Source: Anaerolineae bacterium (GTDB lineage: Bacteria; Chloroflexota; Anaerolineae; Anaerolineales; Anaerolineaceae). Taken from it: 64,000 nt of DNA. The notes below the pieces were generated by a model. It was not told the DNA's origin, searched no databases, and saw only the letters and a list, made by a program, of their open reading frames with translations. Below are positions 1-8,223 of this stretch, in pieces (the stretch's first letter is position 1; each line of letters opens with the position of its first letter). The translations under genes were made by a program, and so were the position numbers. Where the stretch lies: contig JABUFD010000001.1 of assembly GCA_013314735.1 (NCBI GenBank), positions 1,116,001 to 1,180,000 of the forward strand, written 5' to 3'.

Positions 1-246
1 CAAGCATTCGGTGATTGCCTTGATCGCTCCCCCCTTCCCGGCGGCATCACGTCCCTCAAAAATAACAATTGCCCGATCATTGTTGGCTCTCATCCATTCC
101 TGCATTTTTACCAGTTCAATTTGCAGTCGGCTCATTTCTTCTTCATAAAACTTCTTTTTTACTTTTTTGCCACTGCCCCCATTGGCAGAAAGTTTTCCCG
201 ATTGGATTTCTTTTTGATCATCTTCCAGTTTCTCAGTGTTTCCCAT
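1..246 (-). CDS. ppk2: Polyphosphate kinase 2 family protein, N-terminal part (cut by window edge)
   Basis: The first 82 residues are in the window; the rest lies beyond position 1. After a charged tail of about 35 residues comes the PPK2 core start: an amphipathic helix (EEEMSRLQIELVKMQEWM), then beta-strand plus Walker A FEGRDAAGKGG at residues 64-73, which is diagnostic of PPK2 (polyphosphate-dependent nucleotide phosphorylation or polyphosphate synthesis). The ATG at 246 follows a GGAGG seven bases upstream. The catalytic lid and second Asp motif are outside the window, so the subclass (ADP- or AMP-phosphorylating) cannot be told. Confidence 0.85.
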   Translation of the reverse strand, partial: MGNTEKLEDDQKEIQSGKLSANGGSGKKVKKKFYEEEMSRLQIELVKMQEWMRANNDRAIVIFEGRDAAGKGGAIKAITECL

Positions 247-330
247 GGTCAGGCCTCCAGGTTGGTTAATAGCATCATTTCCAGGATTCATTCGATCGAT
301 TATTGATAAGTGTGAGGTATGGTTATTCTT

Positions 331-336
331 ATTATA
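331..336 (-). promoter_or_regulatory. Putative -10 element for the ppk2 gene
   Basis: TATAAT on the minus strand, about 85 bases upstream of the ppk2 ATG, in the 192-base gap between rpoC and ppk2. No convincing -35 is seen at 16-18 bases, so this is only a plausible sigma-70-type promoter. It lies downstream of the rpoC terminator, which fits separate transcription. Confidence 0.4.
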
Positions 337-390
337 CAAAAATATGTAGCTTTAACTGCATAACAAATAACCTCACTCAAGAGGGTAAAC

Positions 391-422
391 AAAAACACGC
401 CCTTCGAACGGAAGGGCGTGTT
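391..422 (-). terminator. Rho-independent terminator of rpoC
   Basis: Inverted repeat of 12 bp (AACACGCCCTTC / GAAGGGCGTGTT) with a 5-base loop, starting 17 bases after the rpoC stop. It is followed on the minus strand by a T-rich stretch (TTTTTGTTT). This is a strong canonical terminator. Confidence 0.9.
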
Positions 423-438
423 TATCCTGTTTAATAAC

Positions 439-3400
439 TCAGTCACCTGTGGGTGTATTGATACCGGATTTCTCCAACGCAATTCGCAAGGATTCATCTT
501 CAAACCGGCCAGGCACAAAACCGGTGCCGGCAGGAATCAATTTCCCAATGATCACATTCTCCTTCAAGCCATACAAAGGATCAGCACTCGATGCAATCGA
601 TGCGCCGGCAAGAACTTTGATGGTGTGTTGGAACGAAGAAGCTGATAACCAGCTATCAGTGCTAAGTGATGCCTTTGTGACACCCAACAGCACATCTTCG
701 TATTGAATCAAGGCTTTTCCTTCAGCAACCAGGCGCTCATTGACCTCGTTCAATTCCATGCGGTCGATCAGGTCATCGGGCAGGTAGGCAGAATCACCTT
801 GTTCAGTGACTATTGCCCGTCCAAGCATCTTGCGAATGATTACCTCAAAATGCTTGTCATTAATATTCTGGCCCTGGGCACGATAAACAGCCTGGATTTC
901 GCCCATCAAATACAACTGGCAAGCTTCACGCCCACGGATCTCGAGTACTTTGTGCGGGTTGAGCGAACCTTCGGTGATCTGCGCGCCTGCTTCAATGTTC
1001 TCCCCATCACGCACCAGCAGCCTGGCAGTGGAAGGGATTTCGTATTCGCGGGAGTCATGCTCGTCATAAGATACGATCACTTTTCCGGGTTCCACCCGTA
1101 CCCGTCCAGCATGTTGACTCGTGATTGTCAGAGCTTCCTGTTCGGCAAGTATCGCATTAACCTCAATCTGGGCTTCATCCTTCACTTTCACATCCCAGCC
1201 ATCGGGAATTTCGAAGACATCACTGACCAGTTTGCTGAAATCGACGTGAACGATGCGCTGGTCACTGTAACGGTCTGATTGCATAATGCTGACCTTGCCC
1301 GGAATCTCGCTGATCAGGGCTTCGCCTTTCGGCGTTCGCCGTGCCTCAAACAACTCTTCAACACGGGGCAAACCAGTTGTGATATCGCCGCCAGCTGCAA
1401 CACCCCCGGTATGGAAGGTACGCAGTGTCAGTTGGGTACCAGGCTCACCAATTGATTGAGCGGCAACGGTACCCACAGCAGCGCCAAGTTCCACATCACG
1501 CCCACGGCCCAAATCCAAGCCGTAGCACATCTGACATAAGCCATGTTTGGCTTCACAAGTTAAAGAAGAGCGAACAAACACCTGGTCAATACCAGCGTTT
1601 GTGATTTTGCGGATCAGTTTCCGATCCAGAAGATCGTTTCGCTCGCCCAAAATCTCACCAGTAGCAGGATCGACAACCGTCCCAGCGAGGCGCCGCCCAT
1701 ACAGACGGGTTCCCAGCGATTGACCTGCCACATTATCCGCCTTGCGGATGAAAATACCCTCATTGGTTCCACAGTCCTCCTCGTTGATGATGAGGTCCTG
1801 GGCGATATCAACGAGGCGGCGGGTCAGGTAACCAGCGTCAGCAGTACGCAGTGCGGTGTCCGCCAGACCTTTACGAGAGCCATGCGTGGAAATGAAGTAT
1901 TCCAACGCGGTCAAGCCTTCGCGGAAGTTTGAACGAATTGGCAGAAGGATAATCCGCCCTGAGGGATCAGCCATCAAACCGCGCATCCCTGCCAACTGGG
2001 AGATTGGACCAAAACCGCCTTTGGTGGCACCGGAATTTGCCATGGTAGACAAGTTTCCAACAGGATCCATATTTTTTCGAACGGCATCGCCAACGTCCTT
2101 CGTCGTCTTCTGCCAGATTTCAATCGTGCGGTCATCCTTTTCTTGTTCGGTAAGTAGACCCCGACGATATGCCCTGGTTACTTTGTCAACCTCAGCCTGT
2201 GAATTATCCAGGATCATTGCTTTTTCTTCAGGAATTTTGATGTCATCAACAGCAATCGTAGCGCCAGAGATCATCGCATATTTAAACCCGATATCTTTTA
2301 CTTCATCCGCGACGACTGTAGTGACCTCCGGACCACTGATATCATAAACCTCAGCGATCAGGTCCTTTACTCCACCCTTATCAAGCATCTGGTTCATAAA
2401 TTGAATTTCAGGAGGCAATATCCGGTTGAAGATGACCCGCCCCACAGTTGTTTTGATCAACGCTTTGCGGGATTCGTCCAGGCGGGAACCATCATCATCA
2501 TACCATGTATCCGTATAGAGTTTGATGGGTTGGTGTAAGGATAAACTATGTAACTGGTAGTCCAATTCGACTTCATCCATGTCACCATACACTGTCAGGT
2601 TTTCGGTGCTAAATTTCTTATCTTCCATGGTCAGGTAATAGACACCCAGAACCATGTCTTTGGACGGACTGATGATCGGTTCACCATCAGCAGGTTTCAG
2701 CAGGTTTTTTGAAGCAAGCATCAGATTCCGCGCTTCCCAGACAGCCTTTTCTGAAAGAGGTACGTGAACAGCCATCTGATCACCGTCGAAGTCTGCGTTA
2801 AAGGCTGTGGTTACCAATGGATGCAGTTGAATGGCGCTGCCCTCAATCAACATCGGCTCAAAGGCTTGAATGCCAAGCCGGTGAAGTGTTGGAGCACGGT
2901 TCAACAACACGGGGCGTTCCTTAATGACCTCCTCCAAAACCTCCCACACTTCAGGACGGTTGCGCTCGATGAAACGGCGGGCACCTTTGACATTCAGGAC
3001 ATAGCCCTTCTGCACCAGGCGTGAAATCACAAACGGACGATACAACTCCAAAGCCATTGTCTTCGGAAGTCCACACTGGTACAGTTTCAATTGCGGACCA
3101 ACGACGATCACGGAGCGGCCGGAATAGTCTACACGTTTCCCAAGCAGGTTTCTGCGGAAACGGCCCTTCTTCCCCTTCAACATGTCGCTCAGTGACTTCA
3201 ACTCGCGACGCCCACGCCGGGAGAGAGCCTTGCCGCGTTGACTGTTATCCACCAGTGAGTCGACAGCTTCCTGTAACATGCGTTTTTCGTTGCGAACGAT
3301 TACATCCGGCGCGCCTAACTCCAACAATCGCTTCAGGCGATTATTCCGGTTAATCACACGTCGATACAGGTCATTCAGGTCAGAGGTAGCAAAACGTCCG

Positions 3401-4671
3401 CCGTCCAACTGCACCATCGGCCGCAGGTCAGGGGGAATGACGGGCAAAACAGTCAAGATCATCCACTCAGGCCGGTTGCCAGATTGACGAAATGCCTCCA
3501 CCACTTTTAAGCGGGTAGTTGCCCGTTTCCGTTTCTGTTTTGAACGTGTGGTATTCATCTCATGCCACAGTTCTTCCGCAAGCTTATCCAGGTCAAGTCG
3601 TTTCAGAATATCATAAAATGCTTCTGCTCCCATGTCTGCACGGAAAACCTGCCCCCAGCGGTGTTTTAATTCCCGGTATCGGTTCTCGCTCAGGAAGGTA
3701 AACGGACGCAGCTCCATTAATTCCTCGCGCAGCACCTGGCTTCTGTTCTGCTTCTCTGCAAGGTTATCTGACAGATCTAATTGCAATTTTTGCATTTGAG
3801 TATCAGATTCCGCCTTGATCTGTTCCATGTTTAACTTGATTTGTTCGATCTCACGCGTATGCTGTGCACGGGCTTCAGCTTCAAGCTCTTCCAGTTGTTC
3901 CTTCACAATACGTTGGACTGTTGCAATGTGTTCTTTTGTAACAACTTCACCAGCATTGACAATCACGGTATTAGTACTGACAAAAGCGACCGGATTGGTA
4001 ACCTGGTTCCCCAGTTTCGCTTGAAGGTCTTGTTCCAAACGCTGGCCTTCGCGCATCACTGGCTGCAGACGCAACGCTATTTGTTCATCGGCACGCTTCT
4101 CAAGATCTTCACGGTCAGATCGCAGCTCTTTCAGTGATTGGTCACGCGATGCTTTGATTTCATCAATCCGCTCAGTGATTTGGTGGGTTTGATCTGTATC
4201 GCTGGCCTCTTGTTCATCTTCCAGCCGCGCCAGGGCCTTATCGCGTGCTTCCTCGTCCACGTATGTGACAATGTACTGAGCAAAATACAAAACACGATCT
4301 AAATTTCGGCGCGAAATGGAAAGTAACAATCCTAGATAGGATGGAATTCGGCGGGTGTACCAGATATGAGCCACTGGTGAAGCCAGCTCGATATGCCCCA
4401 TCCGTTCGCGACGAACAGAAGAGCGGGTTACTTCGACACCGCATTTGTCACAAACAATCCCTTTATAGCGAGGATTTTTATATTTTCCACAATAACACTG
4501 CCAATCTCGGGTTGGCCCAAAAATGGCCTCGCAGAACAATCCGTCTTTCTCAGGTCGCAGTCTGCGATAATTGATCGTTTCCGGTTTCGTCACTTCGCCA
4601 TACGACCAACCGCGGATGGTATCTGGAGAAGCCAAACTGATACGGAGTGCAATCAAATCTTTCGTTTCCAC
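439..4671 (-). CDS. rpoC: DNA-directed RNA polymerase subunit beta'
   Basis: 1410 residues. The N-terminal zinc finger uses Cys59, Cys61, Cys74 and Cys77; the catalytic Mg-binding motif NADFDGDQ is at 625-632; the trigger-loop motif [16 protein letters not shown] and a second CxxxxxxCxxC cluster ([11 protein letters not shown]) are in the C-terminal half. The start is taken as GTG at 4671, with AGGAGG seven bases upstream; the open frame runs 16 codons further but has no ribosome site there. Residues ~140-310 form a highly charged coiled-coil-rich insertion between the zinc finger and the clamp, longer than in the Bacillus-type subunit. Unusually, rpoB is not upstream: the neighbour is a histidine kinase, and rpoC has its own promoter and terminator. 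Confidence 0.98.
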   Translation of the reverse strand: METKDLIALRISLASPDTIRGWSYGEVTKPETINYRRLRPEKDGLFCEAIFGPTRDWQCYCGKYKNPRYKGIVCDKCGVEVTRSSVRRERMGHIELASPVAHIWYTRRIPSYLGLLLSISRRNLDRVLYFAQYIVTYVDEEARDKALARLEDEQEASDTDQTHQITERIDEIKASRDQSLKELRSDREDLEKRADEQIALRLQPVMREGQRLEQDLQAKLGNQVTNPVAFVSTNTVIVNAGEVVTKEHIATVQRIVKEQLEELEAEARAQHTREIEQIKLNMEQIKAESDTQMQKLQLDLSDNLAEKQNRSQVLREELMELRPFTFLSENRYRELKHRWGQVFRADMGAEAFYDILKRLDLDKLAEELWHEMNTTRSKQKRKRATTRLKVVEAFRQSGNRPEWMILTVLPVIPPDLRPMVQLDGGRFATSDLNDLYRRVINRNNRLKRLLELGAPDVIVRNEKRMLQEAVDSLVDNSQRGKALSRRGRRELKSLSDMLKGKKGRFRRNLLGKRVDYSGRSVIVVGPQLKLYQCGLPKTMALELYRPFVISRLVQKGYVLNVKGARRFIERNRPEVWEVLEEVIKERPVLLNRAPTLHRLGIQAFEPMLIEGSAIQLHPLVTTAFNADFDGDQMAVHVPLSEKAVWEARNLMLASKNLLKPADGEPIISPSKDMVLGVYYLTMEDKKFSTENLTVYGDMDEVELDYQLHSLSLHQPIKLYTDTWYDDDGSRLDESRKALIKTTVGRVIFNRILPPEIQFMNQMLDKGGVKDLIAEVYDISGPEVTTVVADEVKDIGFKYAMISGATIAVDDIKIPEEKAMILDNSQAEVDKVTRAYRRGLLTEQEKDDRTIEIWQKTTKDVGDAVRKNMDPVGNLSTMANSGATKGGFGPISQLAGMRGLMADPSGRIILLPIRSNFREGLTALEYFISTHGSRKGLADTALRTADAGYLTRRLVDIAQDLIINEEDCGTNEGIFIRKADNVAGQSLGTRLYGRRLAGTVVDPATGEILGERNDLLDRKLIRKITNAGIDQVFVRSSLTCEAKHGLCQMCYGLDLGRGRDVELGAAVGTVAAQSIGEPGTQLTLRTFHTGGVAAGGDITTGLPRVEELFEARRTPKGEALISEIPGKVSIMQSDRYSDQRIVHVDFSKLVSDVFEIPDGWDVKVKDEAQIEVNAILAEQEALTITSQHAGRVRVEPGKVIVSYDEHDSREYEIPSTARLLVRDGENIEAGAQITEGSLNPHKVLEIRGREACQLYLMGEIQAVYRAQGQNINDKHFEVIIRKMLGRAIVTEQGDSAYLPDDLIDRMELNEVNERLVAEGKALIQYEDVLLGVTKASLSTDSWLSASSFQHTIKVLAGASIASSADPLYGLKENVIIGKLIPAGTGFVPGRFEDESLRIALEKSGINTPTGD

Positions 4672-4707
4672 TAAAATTCCTCCTGGGGTCTGGTTCACAC
4701 ACATGAA

Positions 4708-4733
4708 GTTAAGGCGCAAAAATGCACCCTAAC
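4708..4733 (-). promoter_or_regulatory. Stem-loop in the rpoC 5' leader
   Basis: Ten-base-pair stem (two G-U pairs) with a six-base A/T loop, read on the minus strand between the putative promoter and the GTG start of rpoC. It has no T-run, so it is not a terminator for rpoC transcription. It could be a leader structure affecting rpoC expression or mRNA stability. Confidence 0.45.
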
Positions 4734-4787
4734 TTTCGGTTTTAATTGAGGGATTGAATAACATTAATCGTTGACATGCAAATTAAA

Positions 4788-4817
4788 AGTATAGCACATA
4801 TTGTCAAGTTTATCCAA
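4788..4817 (-). promoter_or_regulatory. Putative rpoC promoter with extended -10
   Basis: On the minus strand an extended -10 TGC-TATACT (-10 hexamer 4788-4793) is preceded at 18 bases by TTGGAT (4812-4817). A better -35 (TTGACA, 4802-4807) lies too close to this -10, but could pair with TTTAAT at 15 bases. The predicted leader is about 110 bases and contains the stem-loop at 4708-4733. Confidence 0.5.
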
Positions 4818-4844
4818 GCATTTTTGCCTGTCAGTTTTTATTCA

Positions 4845-7800
4845 TTACAGAAATTTTTCCTCATCTTGGATTCTTGGCACCCAGATTTTAAATGAACTGC
4901 CTTTTCCCAGAACACTCTCAACCTGAATCGTACCTCTGTGGCGGTTGACAATCGATTTTGAAAGCGCAAGGCCAATCCGTGAAGTATTTCCTCCAGTTGT
5001 TCGCTTTCTCACATCTAATCCATCAAATATGTGGGGTATGTCGATAGGAGCAATCCCAATCCCTGTGTCAGATATTGTGAATGACAGCCCATTCGGAGCG
5101 AATTCGAGGTTGATGCTTACCTCACCGCCGTAACGGTTAAATTTAACCGCATTATCAACCACATTAAACAAGGCCTGGGAAAACAATGTCGGGTCAGCTT
5201 CGAATTTTGCACTTCCCCCGGGCGTCTGGGGGTCAAACTGGATTTGAATTCGCCTTTGTCGAGCATCTGGAGTGATTCTGTTAATCACATCCTCAATAAT
5301 TTCAATGGCATTGCAATCCTTAACCTGAATCCCCAAACCTGCTGAAATTCGATTAATATCAAGAACCCCGTTAATAAAATGATCCATCTCCGCCAGGTTG
5401 TTAGAAACCGCGTTAATGTATTCTTTTTGTGCCTGGTTCAAGTCACCTACAGTGCTTAACATCGCGATGTAACCTGAAGATAACTTCAATGGCATCTGTA
5501 TATATTGTCCAACTGTCTCCAAAAACTCTGTGCGCATTTCATCTTTTTTCTCATAAGCGGTAACATCATGTAATGTGCACACCAGCCAATCCTGGGTTGT
5601 ATCAGGACTGGAGTGAATCGAAGACGCAACGATAGAAAATACATTACCAGATGAAAGGGTAATTTCCATTGCATTTTGATGGTTACCAATCATCTCTCTC
5701 AAATAAGGAATGATTTTTTCATCGATAAAATGCTCGGTGATGCCTTTTCCATTTGTAATATCGATGCGGATTTTCCCCGCGGATGAATTCTCCATTACCA
5801 GGTTGAGTGCAGAGTCAAAAACCAAAACTGGCTCAGGCATCGCCTGGATCACTGATTCAAGCCGGAATTTTTCAATTTCCATTCGTCGAAACAGGAAGAA
5901 TGATGAAAGAATTCTGGATACTTCTTCACTGAGCAACATAAAAAATTGTTGCAACGGCACCTCGATCGTTCCTGGTTGATCATTGGCAATCCACAACACG
6001 CCATAATACACCCCCTGGTACCGCAGTGCATGTACCGCCAAACACCCTGGCGTAGTTTTGCCGGGGGAAGGCACATGGGCTTTTCGGACATCATCAATTA
6101 TACGATAATCGCCTTTCACCATGCCTTTAAACAGCAATGAATCCATGGAGGCATATGCCGCCGCCATCCGCCCTTTCCCGCCCTGTGGGGCAGGCCTGTC
6201 AGGAAAAATTTCACAAAATTCTGGTGAAAGGGAATAACGAATGGAATCCACCTCCGAGAACACCTGAGAATTCAGGACAAAGCGAAACAGGGAAGAAACA
6301 TCCAATTGTGCTCCCAGGTCTCGAAGCATTTGGGTTTGCAGTTCGTACTTTCGTAATCTGTTGTGAACACTCTGAACTGTACGACTCACAGTTTGTATGA
6401 TTAAATCTTGATCAGGGTCATAAAATACCGGGGGATCCTGATATTCATCACCTTCGAGTGATGTTACCCATGTAGCAACCAGCTTGCCGGACTTTTGGCT
6501 ACGCGTAACTACAACCCACCCTACAACAACACACATAGCCATAAGAGGTATCAGTGATAGGAGTGCCCGTTTGCTGGATTGGAAAACCAGAGAAAAAATA
6601 TCACTCTCCGGTACAACATGCCGGGTCATCAGCGTCACATCTCCAACTTCCCGGCTGATTGTGAACGCCCAATGGATTCCATTCCGTTCTGGATTTTGAA
6701 CCGCCAGTTGACTCTCCTGAATGAGTGAGACAATTTCGTTCCGTGTCTGAAAGCGACCGGGGGGATAAATGCCGCCGCCCAATTCATCAAGCAAAATGAA
6801 CTCGCCAGGGAGGTGCAGAAAATTTGGATTCCCTGTTGCAAAGCAACTTTGATGCTGAATGGAGGCATAACCGGCAATCACTATTTCGGTGTTTTTCACG
6901 GGAGAGAGAAACAAGTAAAGAGGGCCTTCTTCGGTAATGAATACTTCTCGACGATACGGAAGTGACGTCCCCTTGATCTGGTCAGCGATATGGAGCACTG
7001 CATCCGCCAATGATTCACCTTGACTTCCACCACTGGTGGGTTTTACCACGCCATCGATTACCAAATCAAGCCGATAAAAAGGTGGCGCCAGAACCATCAG
7101 GTTTCTGATGGAATCATTCATCGCTTCCACCTCTGTACTCCCCTCATCCCCAATAAATTGGGCGTATTTTCGAATATAACTGCCACCCGATTCGATAAAT
7201 AACTGGTAATCTTCCAATAAGCTTTCAGCCACGTGTGTCGAATTGTCCTTCAATATCTTTAACACCTGTCGCTCTGTTTCGTGCCAGATGAGTGTTGCGA
7301 TGAAGAAAAGAAAACCAAAAAAAGCTGGAACACCGAACTGCCAAAAAAGTTGTTTCTTTGACACTCGGAGCAAGGAACCAAGCTTTCCATGATGGTTTGA
7401 TGATTGCTTTTCAGCACGGCCAGGCGCATACAGCATTGCGAGCCATACGATGGATGCGCTCAACAGGATCAATATTGTTTGATATCCAACGATGTGCCAG
7501 CCAAGGTGAAACATTTTCCCCAATTGGTTGAATATTGGGCCAGGAATGCTTAAGAACAAAAATAAAAAGGAAAATATAACACTGTAAAGCCAGAAGCTTA
7601 TCACTCGCTGACCAGCACTGGCTAAAGAAAGCTTACGTTGTGAAGATGAATCTTCTACATATCTCGGATTTAACAATCCCCAAACGATACCTATGGTTAA
7701 CCAGTATAAAAATGTATGGACATTATTCGTAATGAATATGCTTTGCAGCAGCCCTGTGATCAACGAAATGGCAATCGATGCCTTTTCACCAAGCCGATAC

Positions 7801-8054
7801 CCGCCGATGAGCATTGGCAAATAACAAAAGAGCGTGAGCGGATATACCAGATAGTCAACATCGATAAGCAGTCGTTCCAGTTGTATGAAACGGGGGAACA
7901 ATGCAAAAAGAAAACTTCCAAGAACAAACAAACGGAAATCCCATCTTACAACGAAACGCCAAGAACTCCTGGACGGATCTCTCAAGAATATTTTTATCAT
8001 CACCCACCCCAGGATGAAGAATAAGGTTATGGGAATCCAAGGCATTGAATGCAT
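4845..8054 (-). CDS. Large membrane-bound histidine kinase-like sensor with degenerate phospho-acceptor site
   Basis: 1069 residues. The N-terminal third has about eight hydrophobic helices resembling 5TM/LytS-type receptors. Then come an extracytoplasmic sensor region (~270-495, Cache-like by position), a further helix (~500-520), a GAF-like region (~560-720), a PAS-like region (~730-830), a HisKA-like helical pair and a HATPase domain. In HATPase the N box (NVVDNAVKFN) and G1 box (DTGIGI) are intact; the G2 box reads SRIGLALSKS. The position that should be the phosphorylated His (consensus SHELRTPL) reads GQYIQMPL, with Gln850 in place of His. No response regulator is adjacent. The start is uncertain between Met1 and Met4, as neither has a strong ribosome site. 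It may act as a pseudokinase or scaffold, or receive ATP-dependent control only. Confidence 0.8.
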   Translation of the reverse strand: MHSMPWIPITLFFILGWVMIKIFLRDPSRSSWRFVVRWDFRLFVLGSFLFALFPRFIQLERLLIDVDYLVYPLTLFCYLPMLIGGYRLGEKASIAISLITGLLQSIFITNNVHTFLYWLTIGIVWGLLNPRYVEDSSSQRKLSLASAGQRVISFWLYSVIFSFLFLFLSIPGPIFNQLGKMFHLGWHIVGYQTILILLSASIVWLAMLYAPGRAEKQSSNHHGKLGSLLRVSKKQLFWQFGVPAFFGFLFFIATLIWHETERQVLKILKDNSTHVAESLLEDYQLFIESGGSYIRKYAQFIGDEGSTEVEAMNDSIRNLMVLAPPFYRLDLVIDGVVKPTSGGSQGESLADAVLHIADQIKGTSLPYRREVFITEEGPLYLFLSPVKNTEIVIAGYASIQHQSCFATGNPNFLHLPGEFILLDELGGGIYPPGRFQTRNEIVSLIQESQLAVQNPERNGIHWAFTISREVGDVTLMTRHVVPESDIFSLVFQSSKRALLSLIPLMAMCVVVGWVVVTRSQKSGKLVATWVTSLEGDEYQDPPVFYDPDQDLIIQTVSRTVQSVHNRLRKYELQTQMLRDLGAQLDVSSLFRFVLNSQVFSEVDSIRYSLSPEFCEIFPDRPAPQGGKGRMAAAYASMDSLLFKGMVKGDYRIIDDVRKAHVPSPGKTTPGCLAVHALRYQGVYYGVLWIANDQPGTIEVPLQQFFMLLSEEVSRILSSFFLFRRMEIEKFRLESVIQAMPEPVLVFDSALNLVMENSSAGKIRIDITNGKGITEHFIDEKIIPYLREMIGNHQNAMEITLSSGNVFSIVASSIHSSPDTTQDWLVCTLHDVTAYEKKDEMRTEFLETVGQYIQMPLKLSSGYIAMLSTVGDLNQAQKEYINAVSNNLAEMDHFINGVLDINRISAGLGIQVKDCNAIEIIEDVINRITPDARQRRIQIQFDPQTPGGSAKFEADPTLFSQALFNVVDNAVKFNRYGGEVSINLEFAPNGLSFTISDTGIGIAPIDIPHIFDGLDVRKRTTGGNTSRIGLALSKSIVNRHRGTIQVESVLGKGSSFKIWVPRIQDEEKFL

Positions 8055-8101
8055 ATCAGTATCTATAGCCTGCTGTAAATGATAAACCGAAAGATGAAAC
8101 C

Positions 8102-8107
8102 ATTATA
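8102..8107 (-). promoter_or_regulatory. Possible -10 element for the sensor kinase gene
   Basis: TATAAT on the minus strand, 48 bases upstream of the sensor kinase start, in the divergent gap with the beta-mannosidase gene. No clear -35 is present at the right distance, so support is limited to the -10 hexamer. Confidence 0.3.
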
Positions 8108-8160
8108 CAGGCGAATAACAATCAAAATGAAATAAATGAGGGCACCAGTAAAAATGCACC

Positions 8161-8189
8161 TTCGCAATCAAGGAATCTACCCTTATAAT
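8161..8189 (+). promoter_or_regulatory. Promoter of the beta-mannosidase gene
   Basis: TTCGCA (8161-8166), 17-base spacer, perfect TATAAT (8184-8189). The most upstream ATG of the open frame (8188) lies inside this -10, which supports choosing the internal start at 8224. Confidence 0.6.
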
Positions 8190-8223
8190 GAACTCAAACA
8201 GACCAGGATATAGGAGTTGGCAA

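Noticed and set aside
703-1278. Plus-strand frame of 191 codons inside rpoC
   Set aside because: It is antisense to a highly conserved part of rpoC, has no ribosome site and no recognisable protein pattern.
8188-8223. Upstream ATG of the beta-mannosidase frame as the start
   Set aside because: It lies within the -10 TATAAT; the ATG at 8224 has a well-spaced AGGAG.
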